Numbered from the stretch's first letter, positions 7,807-15,300 are shown. The stretch is DNA of 22,873 bases from an uncultured Clostridia bacterium (GCA_934643825.1 CAKUCW010000042.1:1-22873), one strand, 5' to 3'. The notes: a model not told the origin generated them from the letters alone. Translations and numbers: made by a program.

Positions 7807-8681
7807 GCAGAAAGAAACAAGCCGAATACAAAAAGCGCAGCCAGCTTTCCATCATTTGGAACCGCCTTCGCAAAAACAAGCTGGCGATGCTCGGTCTGGC
7901 GATTCTGGTTGTGATGGTAGCGCTGGCTGTCTGCGCGGATTGGATCGCGGATTATGATACGAACGTGACGGGCATGAACATGGCGGAGCGCCTGCAAACG
8001 CCTTCCGCAAAGCACTGGTTCGGCACGGACAGCTATGGCCGCGATGTGTTCGCCCGCATCATCCACGGCAGCCGTCTGAGCCTGTCGCTCAGCATTTTCG
8101 CAATGCTGGCAGCGGTTGCCATTGGCAGCATTATCGGCGCGATTGCGGGCTATTACGGCGGTCGTGTAGATGACGTACTCATGCGCCTGATGGATATCCT
8201 GCTGGCGATCCCGCCGATGCTCATGTCCATCAGCATCGTCGCCGCGCTGGGACACAGCATGGTCAACCTGATGATTGCGCTGTCGCTGGCGTATATTCCG
8301 GTATTTGCACGCGTCATCCGTTCCTCGATCCTGACCGTCAAGGGGCAGGAGTTTATCGAGGCGGCGAAGGCCTGCGGCACGAGCAACGCCCGCATCATCC
8401 TGCGCCATATCATTCCCAACGCCATCGGTCCGATCATTGTTCAGGCAACGCTGGCGATGGGCTCGACCATCCTGATTATTTCTTCCCTGAGCTTTATGGG
8501 CATGGGCATCCAGCCGCCGCAGCCGGAATGGGGTACGATGCTCTACGAAGGGCGCGACCTGATCCGCACCAGCCCGTATCTCGTTATTTTCCCCGGCATC
8601 GCTATTGCGCTGGCGGTGCTTTCGCTCAACCTGCTGGGCGACGGTCTGCGCGACGCGCTTGACCCGCGCATGAAGAACTGA
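7803..8681 (+). CDS. peptide ABC transporter permease, DppC type
   Basis: The second permease subunit has 292 residues. A basic N-terminus and WNRLRKNKLAMLGLAILVVM form the OppC N-terminal domain. HWFGTDSYGRDVFARIIHGSR is recognised in almost all DppC/OppC proteins. AGYYGGRVDDVLMRLMDILL starts the permease core. EAAKACGTSNARIILRHIIP is the EAA loop that docks on the ATPase. LNLLGDGLRDALDPRMKN is the usual C-terminus. The start overlaps the stop of the preceding gene, so translation is coupled. It ends just before the ribosome site of the first ATPase gene. Confidence 0.93.
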   Translation: MSRKKQAEYKKRSQLSIIWNRLRKNKLAMLGLAILVVMVALAVCADWIADYDTNVTGMNMAERLQTPSAKHWFGTDSYGRDVFARIIHGSRLSLSLSIFAMLAAVAIGSIIGAIAGYYGGRVDDVLMRLMDILLAIPPMLMSISIVAALGHSMVNLMIALSLAYIPVFARVIRSSILTVKGQEFIEAAKACGTSNARIILRHIIPNAIGPIIVQATLAMGSTILIISSLSFMGMGIQPPQPEWGTMLYEGRDLIRTSPYLVIFPGIAIALAVLSLNLLGDGLRDALDPRMKN

Positions 8682-8691
8682 GGTGAAAAAG

Positions 8692-9675
8692 TTGAATCAC
8701 GAAATCATTGCGGAGATACGCGACCTTTCCGTGGTCTATCACACGGAGGAGGACGACGTTCACGCGCTCAACGGCGTTTCGCTCAAGCTCTATAAGGGCG
8801 AAACGCTGGGGTTGGTAGGCGAGACCGGCGCGGGCAAGACGACCACGGCGCTCTCCATCATGCGGCTGCTGCCCAAGCGCGTCGGCGAGATCACATCCGG
8901 CGAGATCTATTTTGAGGGGCGCGACCTGCTCAAATGCACGGAAGCGGATATGCGTGCGATCCGCGGCGCGGAGATCTCCATGATCTTTCAGGACCCGATG
9001 ACCAGCCTGAATCCGGTCCTCAAGGTGGGCGAGCAGATCGCTGAATCCATCCGTCAGCACGAGCCGGATATGAAGAAGCCGCAGGTCGAAAAACGCGTCG
9101 AAGAGATCCTGGAGATGGTCGGCATTCCGGCGTCGCGCAAGAATGAATATCCGCATCAGTTCTCCGGCGGCATGAAGCAGCGCGTGGTGATCGCCATCGC
9201 GCTGGCGCTCGAACCGCGCCTGCTTCTGGCGGACGAGCCGACGACTGCGCTGGATGTGACCATTCAGGCGCAGGTACTTCAGATGATGGGCGACTTGCAG
9301 CAAAAGCTCGGTACGTCTACGATCCTTATCACGCATGACCTCGGCGTGGTCAGCCAGAACTGCGACCGCGTTGCCGTCATGTACGCGGGCGAGGTGGTCG
9401 AGAGCGGCACGGCAAAGGAGATATTCTTAGGCGAAAAGCATCATCCGTATACGCAGGGGCTGTTCGGCAGTCTGCCGGATCTCAACCACGAGACGCGCAG
9501 GCTTTCGCCGATCGACGGTCTGATGCCGGATATGACGCAGGTGCCGGAGGGCTGCAAGTTTGCGCCGCGCTGTCCGCATTGCACGGAGCAATGCAGGACG
9601 TGCCAGCCGCAGCTGAAAGGAACGGAAGACCACAGCATCCGCTGCCATCTGGTGAGTTTGGAGGGAGAAGCATGA
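8692..9675 (+). CDS. peptide ABC transporter ATP-binding protein, DppD type
   Basis: The 327-residue ATPase has Walker A GETGAGKTT (43-51), Q-loop Gln100, signature FSGGMKQR (157-164), Walker B LLLADEPTTALD with Asp181/Glu182, and the switch His215. The C-terminal oligopeptide-transporter domain holds the cysteine group GCKFAPRCPHC...C..C (Cys288, 294, 297, 301, 304). A related cluster in some Opp/Dpp ATPases has been reported to bind iron-sulphur; that is not shown for this protein. TTG 8692 is chosen as start because GAGGTGA lies six bases upstream. GTG 8683, adding three residues, would sit inside that ribosome site. It pairs with the DppF-like protein to power import. Confidence 0.9.
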   Translation: MNHEIIAEIRDLSVVYHTEEDDVHALNGVSLKLYKGETLGLVGETGAGKTTTALSIMRLLPKRVGEITSGEIYFEGRDLLKCTEADMRAIRGAEISMIFQDPMTSLNPVLKVGEQIAESIRQHEPDMKKPQVEKRVEEILEMVGIPASRKNEYPHQFSGGMKQRVVIAIALALEPRLLLADEPTTALDVTIQAQVLQMMGDLQQKLGTSTILITHDLGVVSQNCDRVAVMYAGEVVESGTAKEIFLGEKHHPYTQGLFGSLPDLNHETRRLSPIDGLMPDMTQVPEGCKFAPRCPHCTEQCRTCQPQLKGTEDHSIRCHLVSLEGEA

Positions 9676-10619
9676 GCCAGCCGCTGCTTGAAACGCGACA
9701 TCTCAAAAAATATTTCAAAACGCCGAGCGGCATGCTGCACGCAGTGGACGATGTATCCCTTTCCATCGAGAAAGGGCAGACGCTGGGCGTCGTCGGCGAA
9801 TCCGGATGCGGTAAATCGACGCTGGGGCGCACGGTTCTGCGCCTGCTCGAACCGACTTCCGGTGAGATCCTCTACAAGGGCGAGGATATCACCAAGTTTG
9901 ATAAGAAACGGATGCTCGACCTGCGCGCGCAGATCCAGATGATCTTTCAGGATCCGTATGCGTCGCTGAATCCGCGTTTGTCTGTTTCGGAGATCATCGC
10001 CGAGCCGCTGATCGTCAGCCGCAACAAGCTTTCCGGCGCTGAACGCGAAAAACGCGTCCTGGAGCTGATGGATACGGTCGGGCTTGCGCGGCGCACGGCG
10101 GGCAGCTATCCGCATGAGCTGGACGGCGGACGCCGCCAGCGCATCGGCATCGCCCGCGCGCTGGCGACCGATCCGCAGTTTATCGTCTGCGACGAGCCGG
10201 TTTCTGCGCTGGATGTCTCCATTCAGGCGCAGATCCTCAACCTGCTGATGGACTTGCAGGAGGAGAAGGGGCTGTCGTATATGTTCATCACGCACGACCT
10301 TTCCGTGGTCAAGCATATATCCAGCCACATCGCTGTCATGTATCTGGGTCAGTGCGTGGAATATGCGCCGACGAAAGAGCTGTTTGCCCATCCGCTGCAT
10401 CCGTATACGCAGGCGCTGCTGGCGGCGATTCCCGTCATCGACATCTCGCGGCGCGGAAAGCGCATCGAGACGATACAGGGCGAGGTGGTCTCGCCCATCA
10501 ATCCGGCGCCGGGCTGCCGCTTCGCGCCCCGATGCAAATACGCGAGCGAGGAATGTCATCAGCCGCAGGAGCTGCGCGATATGGGTAACGGGCATTTTGT
10601 TGCCTGCATGAAAAAATAA
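9672..10619 (+). CDS. peptide ABC transporter ATP-binding protein, DppF type
   Basis: The 315-residue second ATPase starts at ATG 9672, which overlaps the stop of the DppD-like gene by four bases (ATGA) after GAGGGAG. Walker A is GESGCGKST (42-50), followed by MIFQDPYASLNPRLSV around the Q-loop. Walker B is FIVCDEPVSALDVS, and ITHDLSVV holds the switch histidine. The C-terminal part GCRFAPRCKYASEEC is the shortened cysteine motif. The ABC signature reads LDGGRRQR where the family usually has LSGGQRQR; the serine that contacts ATP is replaced by aspartate. This variant is known to me from other Clostridia DppF-like proteins, so it is probably natural, but it may weaken one of the two ATP sites. 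A longer frame to 9579 is rejected because it lies inside the upstream gene. Confidence 0.92.
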   Translation: MSQPLLETRHLKKYFKTPSGMLHAVDDVSLSIEKGQTLGVVGESGCGKSTLGRTVLRLLEPTSGEILYKGEDITKFDKKRMLDLRAQIQMIFQDPYASLNPRLSVSEIIAEPLIVSRNKLSGAEREKRVLELMDTVGLARRTAGSYPHELDGGRRQRIGIARALATDPQFIVCDEPVSALDVSIQAQILNLLMDLQEEKGLSYMFITHDLSVVKHISSHIAVMYLGQCVEYAPTKELFAHPLHPYTQALLAAIPVIDISRRGKRIETIQGEVVSPINPAPGCRFAPRCKYASEECHQPQELRDMGNGHFVACMKK

Positions 10620-10628
10620 AGATACAAC

Positions 10629-10668
10629 GGCTATTCCCCGTCCCTTTGGCGGCGGGAGTAGCCTTTTT
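10629..10668 (+). terminator. intrinsic terminator after the peptide transporter operon
   Basis: GGCTATTCCC (10629-10638) pairs with GGGAGTAGCC (10654-10663), with one G-T pair, followed by five T. A small CCCG-TTT-CGGG hairpin comes directly after. The aminopeptidase gene starts only 30 bases further, so it probably depends on readthrough or on a promoter I cannot identify. Confidence 0.8.
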
Positions 10669-10697
10669 CCCGTTTCGGGAAGAAAGAGAGGGTCTGC

Positions 10698-11927
10698 GTG
10701 GATCAGATTTGCCGTAATTATGCTGAGCTGGTTTTGAAGCGCGGTGTGAATATTCAGCCCGGACAGGTGCTGGTCATTGATTCGCCGATGTGGGCAGCGG
10801 ATTTTGACCATCTGCTGATGGAAGAAGCCTTCAAGCTGGGCGCGAAGGATACCATCATCCACTACGCGGACGCGGAAGCGGAGCGCCTGCGCGTCAAGTA
10901 CATGAGCGACGAAGCGCTGTGCGATATCCCGCGATGGATGAGCGAGAAGAGTACGTTCTACGCCGACGAGGGCGCGGCGTTCCTGCGCGTGATCTCCCCG
11001 AAGCCGGGCGTGGCAGGGGATGAAGATCCGGCACGCGCTGCAAAGCGCAGAAAGGCGCTCAGCACGCCGTTGGCTGCCATGCAGATGAAGCGGATGGCGA
11101 ACGACCTTTCATGGAGCGCGGTCTGCATTCCCAATCCGGAATGGGCATGTCAGGTATATCCCGATAAAGCGCCGGAGGAAGCCGTCGCTGCGCTCTGGGA
11201 CGCGATCTATCGCTGCTGCTATGTGACGCAGGAGAGCGGAACGGCGGGCTGGGATCGCCACATTGAAAAGATGCTCGACAATGTGCGCAAGCTCAACGCG
11301 CTGGATATCCGAACCCTGCATCTCAAGAACGCGAAGGGGACGGATATCACGCTCGATCTCTGCGAAGAAGGCGTGTTCGCGGGCGGCATCTGCCATTGTC
11401 CGGAACCCGACGGCATCCTTTTTGCGCCGAATATCCCGACCGAAGAGATCTTGACCACGCCGCATCGCTTCAGCGCGAACGGCACGGTCTATAACACCCT
11501 GCCGCTGGTCTATAACGATACGATCATCGACGACTTCCATCTGACATTCAAGGATGGCGTGGTGGTCGATTGGGCATGCGGGAAAAATGCCGAAGTGCTT
11601 GCAGGCATTCTGAATACGGATGAAGGCAGCCGCAGACTCGGAGAGATCGCGCTTGTTCCGTATGATTCCCCGATCCGCCGGAGCGGCGTGCTGTTCTACA
11701 ATACGCTGTTTGACGAGAACGCGAGCTGCCATATGGCGCTTGGCGCGGGATATATCGACGTGCTGCACGGCAAGGATCGCCGCACGGAAGCGCTGGTCGC
11801 GCAGGGACTGAACCTTTCCTCTCTGCATGTGGATTTCATGTTCGGCAGTGCGGATATGTGCTGCACGGCGACGACCGCCGACGGGCGCGAAGTGCCGATC
11901 TTCCGAGATGGCGTTTTTGTCATCTGA
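10698..11927 (+). CDS. M29 family aminopeptidase (AmpS/PepS type)
   Basis: This is a cytoplasmic metallo-aminopeptidase of 409 residues, the usual length of family M29, which removes N-terminal amino acids from peptides. The metal ligands known from Thermus AmpT (Glu250, Glu316, His345, His376, Asp378) are matched almost exactly. Here they are Glu250 in NIPTEEILT, Glu316 in RLGEIALVPYDSPI, His345 in FDENASCHMALG, and His377/Asp379 in LHVDFMFGSADM. The start is GTG 10698 after a purine-rich GAGAGGG. The protein has no signal peptide. Standing directly behind a peptide importer, it most likely degrades the imported peptides. Cobalt, zinc or magnesium use cannot be told from the sequence. Confidence 0.93.
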   Translation: MDQICRNYAELVLKRGVNIQPGQVLVIDSPMWAADFDHLLMEEAFKLGAKDTIIHYADAEAERLRVKYMSDEALCDIPRWMSEKSTFYADEGAAFLRVISPKPGVAGDEDPARAAKRRKALSTPLAAMQMKRMANDLSWSAVCIPNPEWACQVYPDKAPEEAVAALWDAIYRCCYVTQESGTAGWDRHIEKMLDNVRKLNALDIRTLHLKNAKGTDITLDLCEEGVFAGGICHCPEPDGILFAPNIPTEEILTTPHRFSANGTVYNTLPLVYNDTIIDDFHLTFKDGVVVDWACGKNAEVLAGILNTDEGSRRLGEIALVPYDSPIRRSGVLFYNTLFDENASCHMALGAGYIDVLHGKDRRTEALVAQGLNLSSLHVDFMFGSADMCCTATTADGREVPIFRDGVFVI

Positions 11928-11967
11928 TATAGATTGATGCGTCAATCAGGATCGACGTAAATTTTTA

Positions 11968-11993
11968 CAGCGGACGCTATTGTGCGTCCGCTG
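11968..11993. repeat. 26-bp palindrome, copy 1
   Basis: CAGCGGACGC and GCGTCCGCTG form a perfect 10-bp inverted repeat around the loop TATTGT. A second, slightly diverged copy lies 149 bp further at 12117. No T-run follows on either strand, so it is not a standard terminator. Confidence 0.8.
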
Positions 11994-12005
11994 CAGACTG
12001 TAGAC

Positions 12006-12040
12006 AAAAAGCTATTCTCCCCCGAAGGGGGGAGAATAGC
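12006..12040 (-). terminator. strong 13-bp hairpin; terminator for leftward transcription
   Basis: GCTATTCTCCCCC (12011-12023) pairs perfectly with 12028-12040 across a 4-base loop. On the minus strand the stem is followed by TTTTT (12010-12006), which makes it an intrinsic terminator for leftward transcripts, for instance of the decayed esterase gene. On the plus strand the tail is CCCTTT, much weaker. The motif GCTATTC/GAATAGC recurs twice more at about 12057-12087. Confidence 0.7.
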
Positions 12041-12116
12041 CCTTTCCGCAAATGAAAGAATAGCTGAATTTCTTAATTTTGCTATTCAAGCCAAGTTTGT
12101 TTATGTCAACAAGCTG

Positions 12117-12142
12117 CAGTGGACACTATTGCGCGTCCGCTG
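12117..12142. repeat. 26-bp palindrome, copy 2
   Basis: CAGTGGACAC-TATTGC-GCGTCCGCTG is the same element as at 11968, with three substitutions (two in the left arm, one in the loop) that make the stem imperfect. The two copies bracket the 13-bp hairpin at 12011-12040 and the GCTATTC repeats. Confidence 0.75.
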
Positions 12143-12208
12143 TTTGTATATCGGGAAAAATCGTTCGTTTTATACGAAAATGATGAATTTGAGAAATCTC
12201 GCTCTTTT

Positions 12209-12451
12209 TCAATCCTGAAAGAGCGTCGGCAGGATGTGTTTCATATAGGTATAGACGGCGGAAAGCGTATGCGTACCGCCGAGCATCATGGAACAGCTCG
12301 TATTTTCGCCGGGAATGAACATATCCGAAAACTTAAGCAGAGAGATCATCTGTCTGGTCGCGATATCAAAAGCTTCGTCGTCCGTGCCCGTTGCGACATA
12401 CAGCGAGAACTCGGAGTATATGCAGTGGCTGTTTGAACAATAAAAGTCCTT
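12209..12451 (-). pseudogene. C-terminal remnant of an esterase-like alpha/beta hydrolase
   Basis: On the minus strand about 80 codons are open from an upstream stop at 12452 to TGA at 12209, with no start codon or ribosome site at the beginning. The translation has FSLYVATGTDDEAFDIATRQ, then FIPGENTSCSMMLGGTHTLS, and ends AVYTYMKHILPTLFQD. This pattern matches the C-terminus of putative esterases of the esterase D/Fes type. There the TGTxD segment precedes the helix, and GGTH carries the catalytic histidine next to a final YxxNxLPxLF-like helix. The N-terminal two thirds, with the nucleophile serine, are missing. The sequence upstream (12452-12506) does not continue the protein in any frame I examined. 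It is therefore a truncated gene. Assignment to the fold is moderately secure; the substrate is unknown. Confidence 0.55.
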
Positions 12452-12506
12452 TCATTGAAATATGACGTACCGTTTAGCTGAACGGAAGCGCCATACATGA
12501 GCAAAG

Positions 12507-12537
12507 ACCGCTCGGCAGATTTCTGTCGGGCGGTTTT
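12507..12537 (+). terminator. orphan rightward terminator
   Basis: ACCGCTCGGCAG (12507-12518) pairs with CTGTCGGGCGGT (12523-12534), with two G-T pairs, followed by TTTT. No intact rightward gene lies upstream within 580 bp, so its gene has probably been lost. Confidence 0.7.
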
Positions 12538-12589
12538 CGCTACGAAAGAAAAGAATGTCCGTCGCGTTCTGAGAACATCAGATTTTTCA

Positions 12590-12618
12590 TTGACGTTCCC
12601 CTCGCCATGGATTATACT
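12590..12618 (+). promoter_or_regulatory. sigma-A promoter of the truncated MerR gene
   Basis: TTGACG (12590-12595) and TATACT (12613-12618) have a 17-base spacer. The transcript would start near 12625 and lead to ATG 12690. The short dyad GTTTAAAC at 12621-12628 overlaps the start region. The promoter looks intact although its gene is broken. Confidence 0.75.
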
Positions 12619-12689
12619 GAGTTTAAACTGGAAGTGCGGATAACAAGTTCAAGCATACTTCAAGGCGTAGAGAGAGGAAGAAAAGAAAT

Positions 12690-12863
12690 ATGGTTTATAC
12701 GGTCGGCGAGATGGCGCGGCTTCTGGATGTGTCGGCATCAACGCTGCGGTATTATGACAAAGAAGGGCTGCTTCCGTTCGTGGAGCGTTCTTCCGGCGCA
12801 GACGCATTCTGCCGGAATCCGTTTTGCAGGGCTTCGCAGAGTATTATTCCGCCGATTTGCTGA
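12690..12863 (+). pseudogene. truncated MerR-family regulator fused to recombinase sequence
   Basis: From ATG 12690, with GAGGAAG upstream, the product begins MVYTVGEMARLLDVSASTLR and continues YYDKEGLLPFVERSSG. This is the classic MerR helix-turn-helix with the RYYDKEGLLP wing start, intact for about 36 residues. At VERSSG, where MerR proteins continue with GGIRMF or similar, the sequence changes into recombinase DNA (12788 onward). It is read in a wrong frame because one G is missing, and it stops at TGA 12861. The result is a 57-residue chimera without wing, dimerisation helix or effector domain. It cannot act as a normal MerR dimer. The promoter and ribosome site are preserved, so the stub may still be transcribed. 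Confidence 0.75.
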
Positions 12864-12921
12864 AAAAGTTAATCGCGGTAACGGGCTTCACGGTTTGGAT
12901 ATGTATTTGGCTATTGAGCCA
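12788..12921 (+). pseudogene. serine recombinase remnant (relic B)
   Basis: Bases 12788-12856 match 4728-4797 of relic A with four substitutions and one missing base. Bases 12879-12921 match 4914-4956 less closely (about 35 of 43 by eye). Between the two blocks, relic B has 22 bases and relic A has 116, so the copies were shortened independently. Corrected for the missing G, the frame reads ILPESVLQGFAEYYSADLLK, a serine-recombinase catalytic-domain end; this copy keeps the AEYYSADL motif better than relic A. It has no start of its own and lies in the tail of the MerR chimera. Confidence 0.65.
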
Positions 12922-12926
12922 ACAGA

Positions 12927-12960
12927 AATCAGTTGAGTTTCACGCTCGACTGATTTTTTT
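12927..12960 (+). terminator. intrinsic terminator after relic B
   Basis: AATCAGTTGAG (12927-12937) pairs with CTCGACTGATT (12945-12955) with one G-T pair, a 7-base loop, and a run of seven T counting the last two stem bases. It occupies the same place relative to the recombinase tail as the terminator of relic A, but the stem sequence differs. Confidence 0.85.
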
Positions 12961-13042
12961 ATGTATGGAGAATTGCCGGAAAGAACAGGACTTCGACGAA
13001 TGATGAAAGCGGTGGTTCAATCCGCTTTTACGAATTTATACA

Positions 13043-13088
13043 ACAAAAAGCGCCTTTCCCTAAAAAGCAGGGAAAAGGCGCTTTTTGT
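13043..13088. terminator. bidirectional terminator downstream of alpha-galactosidase
   Basis: ACAAAAAGCGCCTTTCCCT (13043-13061) pairs with 13069-13088 with a single bulged base and a 7-base loop. A-run and T-run flank both sides, so it can end transcripts from both directions. It lies 41 bases after the stop of the alpha-galactosidase gene, which is its obvious user. Confidence 0.9.
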
Positions 13089-13128
13089 ACATATAGGAAG
13101 TTTGAAAAATCGCTTATGGAAGCAGGGG

Positions 13129-15300
13129 TCAATCGACGGCGATCAGGTGGAACTGCTGTGCCATATAATCGTTCCACGGTGTGCAAAGCGGAATGCCGTG
13201 ATACATCAGCTCATCGCCGCCATACAGATTGCCGGTTTTCTCGTCGCGGTACAAGAGGTTCGGATTCAGCCCGCGAAGACGGAGGAGCGTCTTTTTCTGG
13301 TTGGGATATGCCTGAGCGAAAACGTGCGTAACGATGGCTTCGCGGCGGTCGTCGGAAACGCTCATCCATGCGGCGTCGTTTCCGGTAAAAGGCGAACGCA
13401 GGCGATGATATTCGCCATAGAGCAGAAGCGGCTGAAGCGCTTTGACCTCTGCGTTGAGCCGGCGAATGGCGTCAAGCTCTTCCTGCGGGAGCTTGGTCAG
13501 ATCCAGCTCATAGCCATATGTTCCGCCCATGGCAACGGCGGCGCGGGTCGCCAGAGGCGTGGTGCGTCCGGTCTGGTGATTCGGTACGGCGGAAACGTGC
13601 GCACCCATGGTGGACGGCGGGAACACATAGGATGTCGCGTACTGAATGCGGCAGCGCATCCATGCATCCGTGTCGTCCGAACACCATGCCTGCGGCATCA
13701 TGCACATCATGCCCAAATCGAAACGTCCGCCGCCGCCCGCGCAGCTTTCAAACAGAACATCCGGGAACCGGCTGATGATTGTCTGCATGATTTCATACAG
13801 ACCGAGCATATAGCGGTGACCAAGCTCCGTCTGCCGCTCGGGACTCAGCTGGGAAGAACCCCACATGTTGATATTGCGGTTCATATCCCATTTGACGTAA
13901 TCGACATTGCCGCGCCGTAAGGCGTCCGTGATGACGGAAACGATGTAATCGCGGACATCCTGCCGCGTCAGATCGAGGACGAGCTGATGGCGCGATTCGA
14001 TGCGCATGCGGTCACCTGCGTGGATGCACCAATCCGGATGAGTGCGGTAAAGCTCGCTGTCCGGAGAAATCATTTCCGGTTCGACCCACAGACCGAACTT
14101 CAGCCCGAGCGCGTGGATCTCGTCGCTCAGATGGCGCAGACCCTGCGGGAGTTTATGCGTGTTGTCAAACCAATCGCCCAAAGAGGAATTGTCGCTTTCG
14201 CGATGACCGAACCAGCCGTCATCCAGAACAAACAGTTCGATGCCGACGTCTTTGGCGCAGCGGGCGAGGGCGAGCAGCTTTTCCTCGGTGAAATCGAAGT
14301 AGGTTGCTTCCCAGTTGTTGACCAGAATGGGGCGGCAGGCAGAAGCGAATTTGCCCGTCGTAATCCGGCGGTGAACGAGCGCGTGGAACTGACGACTCAT
14401 GCCGTCAAGTCCGTCGGCAGAATAGCACAGGTAGGCTTCTGGCGTCTGGAATGCGCTTCCGGCGTCGAGCGTCCAGCTGAAATTGAATGGATTGATGCCG
14501 ATCTGAGCGCGTGCCATGCCGAAGGAATCGACGGACACATCAGCGGTGAAGCTGCCGGAGTAGCAGAGGGCGAAGGCATAGACATCGCCTGAGGATTCGG
14601 TGGCGTTTGGGGCAAGCAGAGCCATGAACGGGCTGGTTTGATGACCAGAGGCGCCGCGCTCACCGGATACGCCCTGATGCCCGGGGACGAGCGGGCGGAT
14701 GAATTCGCCGCGTTCCCGCGCCCATGCGCCGCTCAGCGTCAGCAGGGAAAAATCGGCTTGCTCAAAATCGACGCAAGCGCTCAGCGCTTCCTGAAGGATG
14801 ACGGGAGAAGTCCCGTTGTTTATGATTTTTGCGCTTCGCGCGATGATGTCGATGTCGTCATAGATGGTGTACGCCAGCTCGACGGAAATGCCGCTGTGTG
14901 CGTCGCGGAGCGTGAGCAAAAGCGTTTGACTCTGCTCACCGCGTGCGGACGGCAAACCGGAAAGCGTCGGTTTCTCGGTCTGGATGCGATGGGAAACGAC
15001 TTGCAGATCCAGCGCGTGTGTACCGTCCGCATGCCGAACGTGGAGCATGCCGGGGCGCAAATCGCCGACACCGAACGTAGGGCATTCCTGCGGAAGAACG
15101 TCGAGCGGCAGTTCATGCAGGGAAAGGGTATCATCGGTATAGTTGGTCAGGCGTGACAGCACGTCGTCGCGGATCACGCCGACACGTTTGCCCCAATAGA
15201 CGTGGAGCGGGTATTTGCCCGCCGCCAGACGGAGGACATAGCTGACGCGGTCGTTGAACAGATGAAAGACGTTTGTTTTTTCACAGAACACGATCGGCAT
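13129..15300 (-). CDS. GH36 alpha-galactosidase
   Basis: This 723-residue enzyme hydrolyses terminal alpha-1,6-galactose from melibiose and raffinose-type sugars. Its length fits the 720-750 residue tetrameric group of family GH36. A beta-sandwich N-terminal domain (about 1-320) precedes the barrel. WEATYFDFTEEKLLALA (330-346), LFVLDDGWFGHRESD (356-370) and KFGLWVEPEMISPDSE (401-416) are signature segments. The nucleophile is Asp472 in YVKWDMNRNI, and the acid/base is Asp542 in WCSDDTDAW. The spacing of 70 residues equals that of characterised members. The C-terminal beta-domain ends at PLCTPWNDYMAQQFHLIAVD. There is no signal peptide, so it acts on imported sugars. The start ATG 15300 has AAGGAGG eight bases upstream; the frame extends to 15546, but that region holds the promoter and the end of an IS. 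No sugar transporter adjoins it. Confidence 0.95.
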   Translation of the reverse strand: MPIVFCEKTNVFHLFNDRVSYVLRLAAGKYPLHVYWGKRVGVIRDDVLSRLTNYTDDTLSLHELPLDVLPQECPTFGVGDLRPGMLHVRHADGTHALDLQVVSHRIQTEKPTLSGLPSARGEQSQTLLLTLRDAHSGISVELAYTIYDDIDIIARSAKIINNGTSPVILQEALSACVDFEQADFSLLTLSGAWARERGEFIRPLVPGHQGVSGERGASGHQTSPFMALLAPNATESSGDVYAFALCYSGSFTADVSVDSFGMARAQIGINPFNFSWTLDAGSAFQTPEAYLCYSADGLDGMSRQFHALVHRRITTGKFASACRPILVNNWEATYFDFTEEKLLALARCAKDVGIELFVLDDGWFGHRESDNSSLGDWFDNTHKLPQGLRHLSDEIHALGLKFGLWVEPEMISPDSELYRTHPDWCIHAGDRMRIESRHQLVLDLTRQDVRDYIVSVITDALRRGNVDYVKWDMNRNINMWGSSQLSPERQTELGHRYMLGLYEIMQTIISRFPDVLFESCAGGGGRFDLGMMCMMPQAWCSDDTDAWMRCRIQYATSYVFPPSTMGAHVSAVPNHQTGRTTPLATRAAVAMGGTYGYELDLTKLPQEELDAIRRLNAEVKALQPLLLYGEYHRLRSPFTGNDAAWMSVSDDRREAIVTHVFAQAYPNQKKTLLRLRGLNPNLLYRDEKTGNLYGGDELMYHGIPLCTPWNDYMAQQFHLIAVD

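Noticed and set aside
9441..10862. 473-codon minus-strand frame opposite the DppF-like gene
   Set aside because: Spans two genes and a terminator, no ribosome site, typical antisense shadow.
12990..13035. Small hairpin AAAGCGG/CCGCTTT as an additional terminator
   Set aside because: Short stem, only four T afterwards and no gene upstream that would need it; a much stronger terminator follows at 13043.
12961..13920. 319-codon plus-strand frame after relic B
   Set aside because: Mostly antisense to the GH36 gene and passes through a 19-bp terminator stem; no protein family seen.
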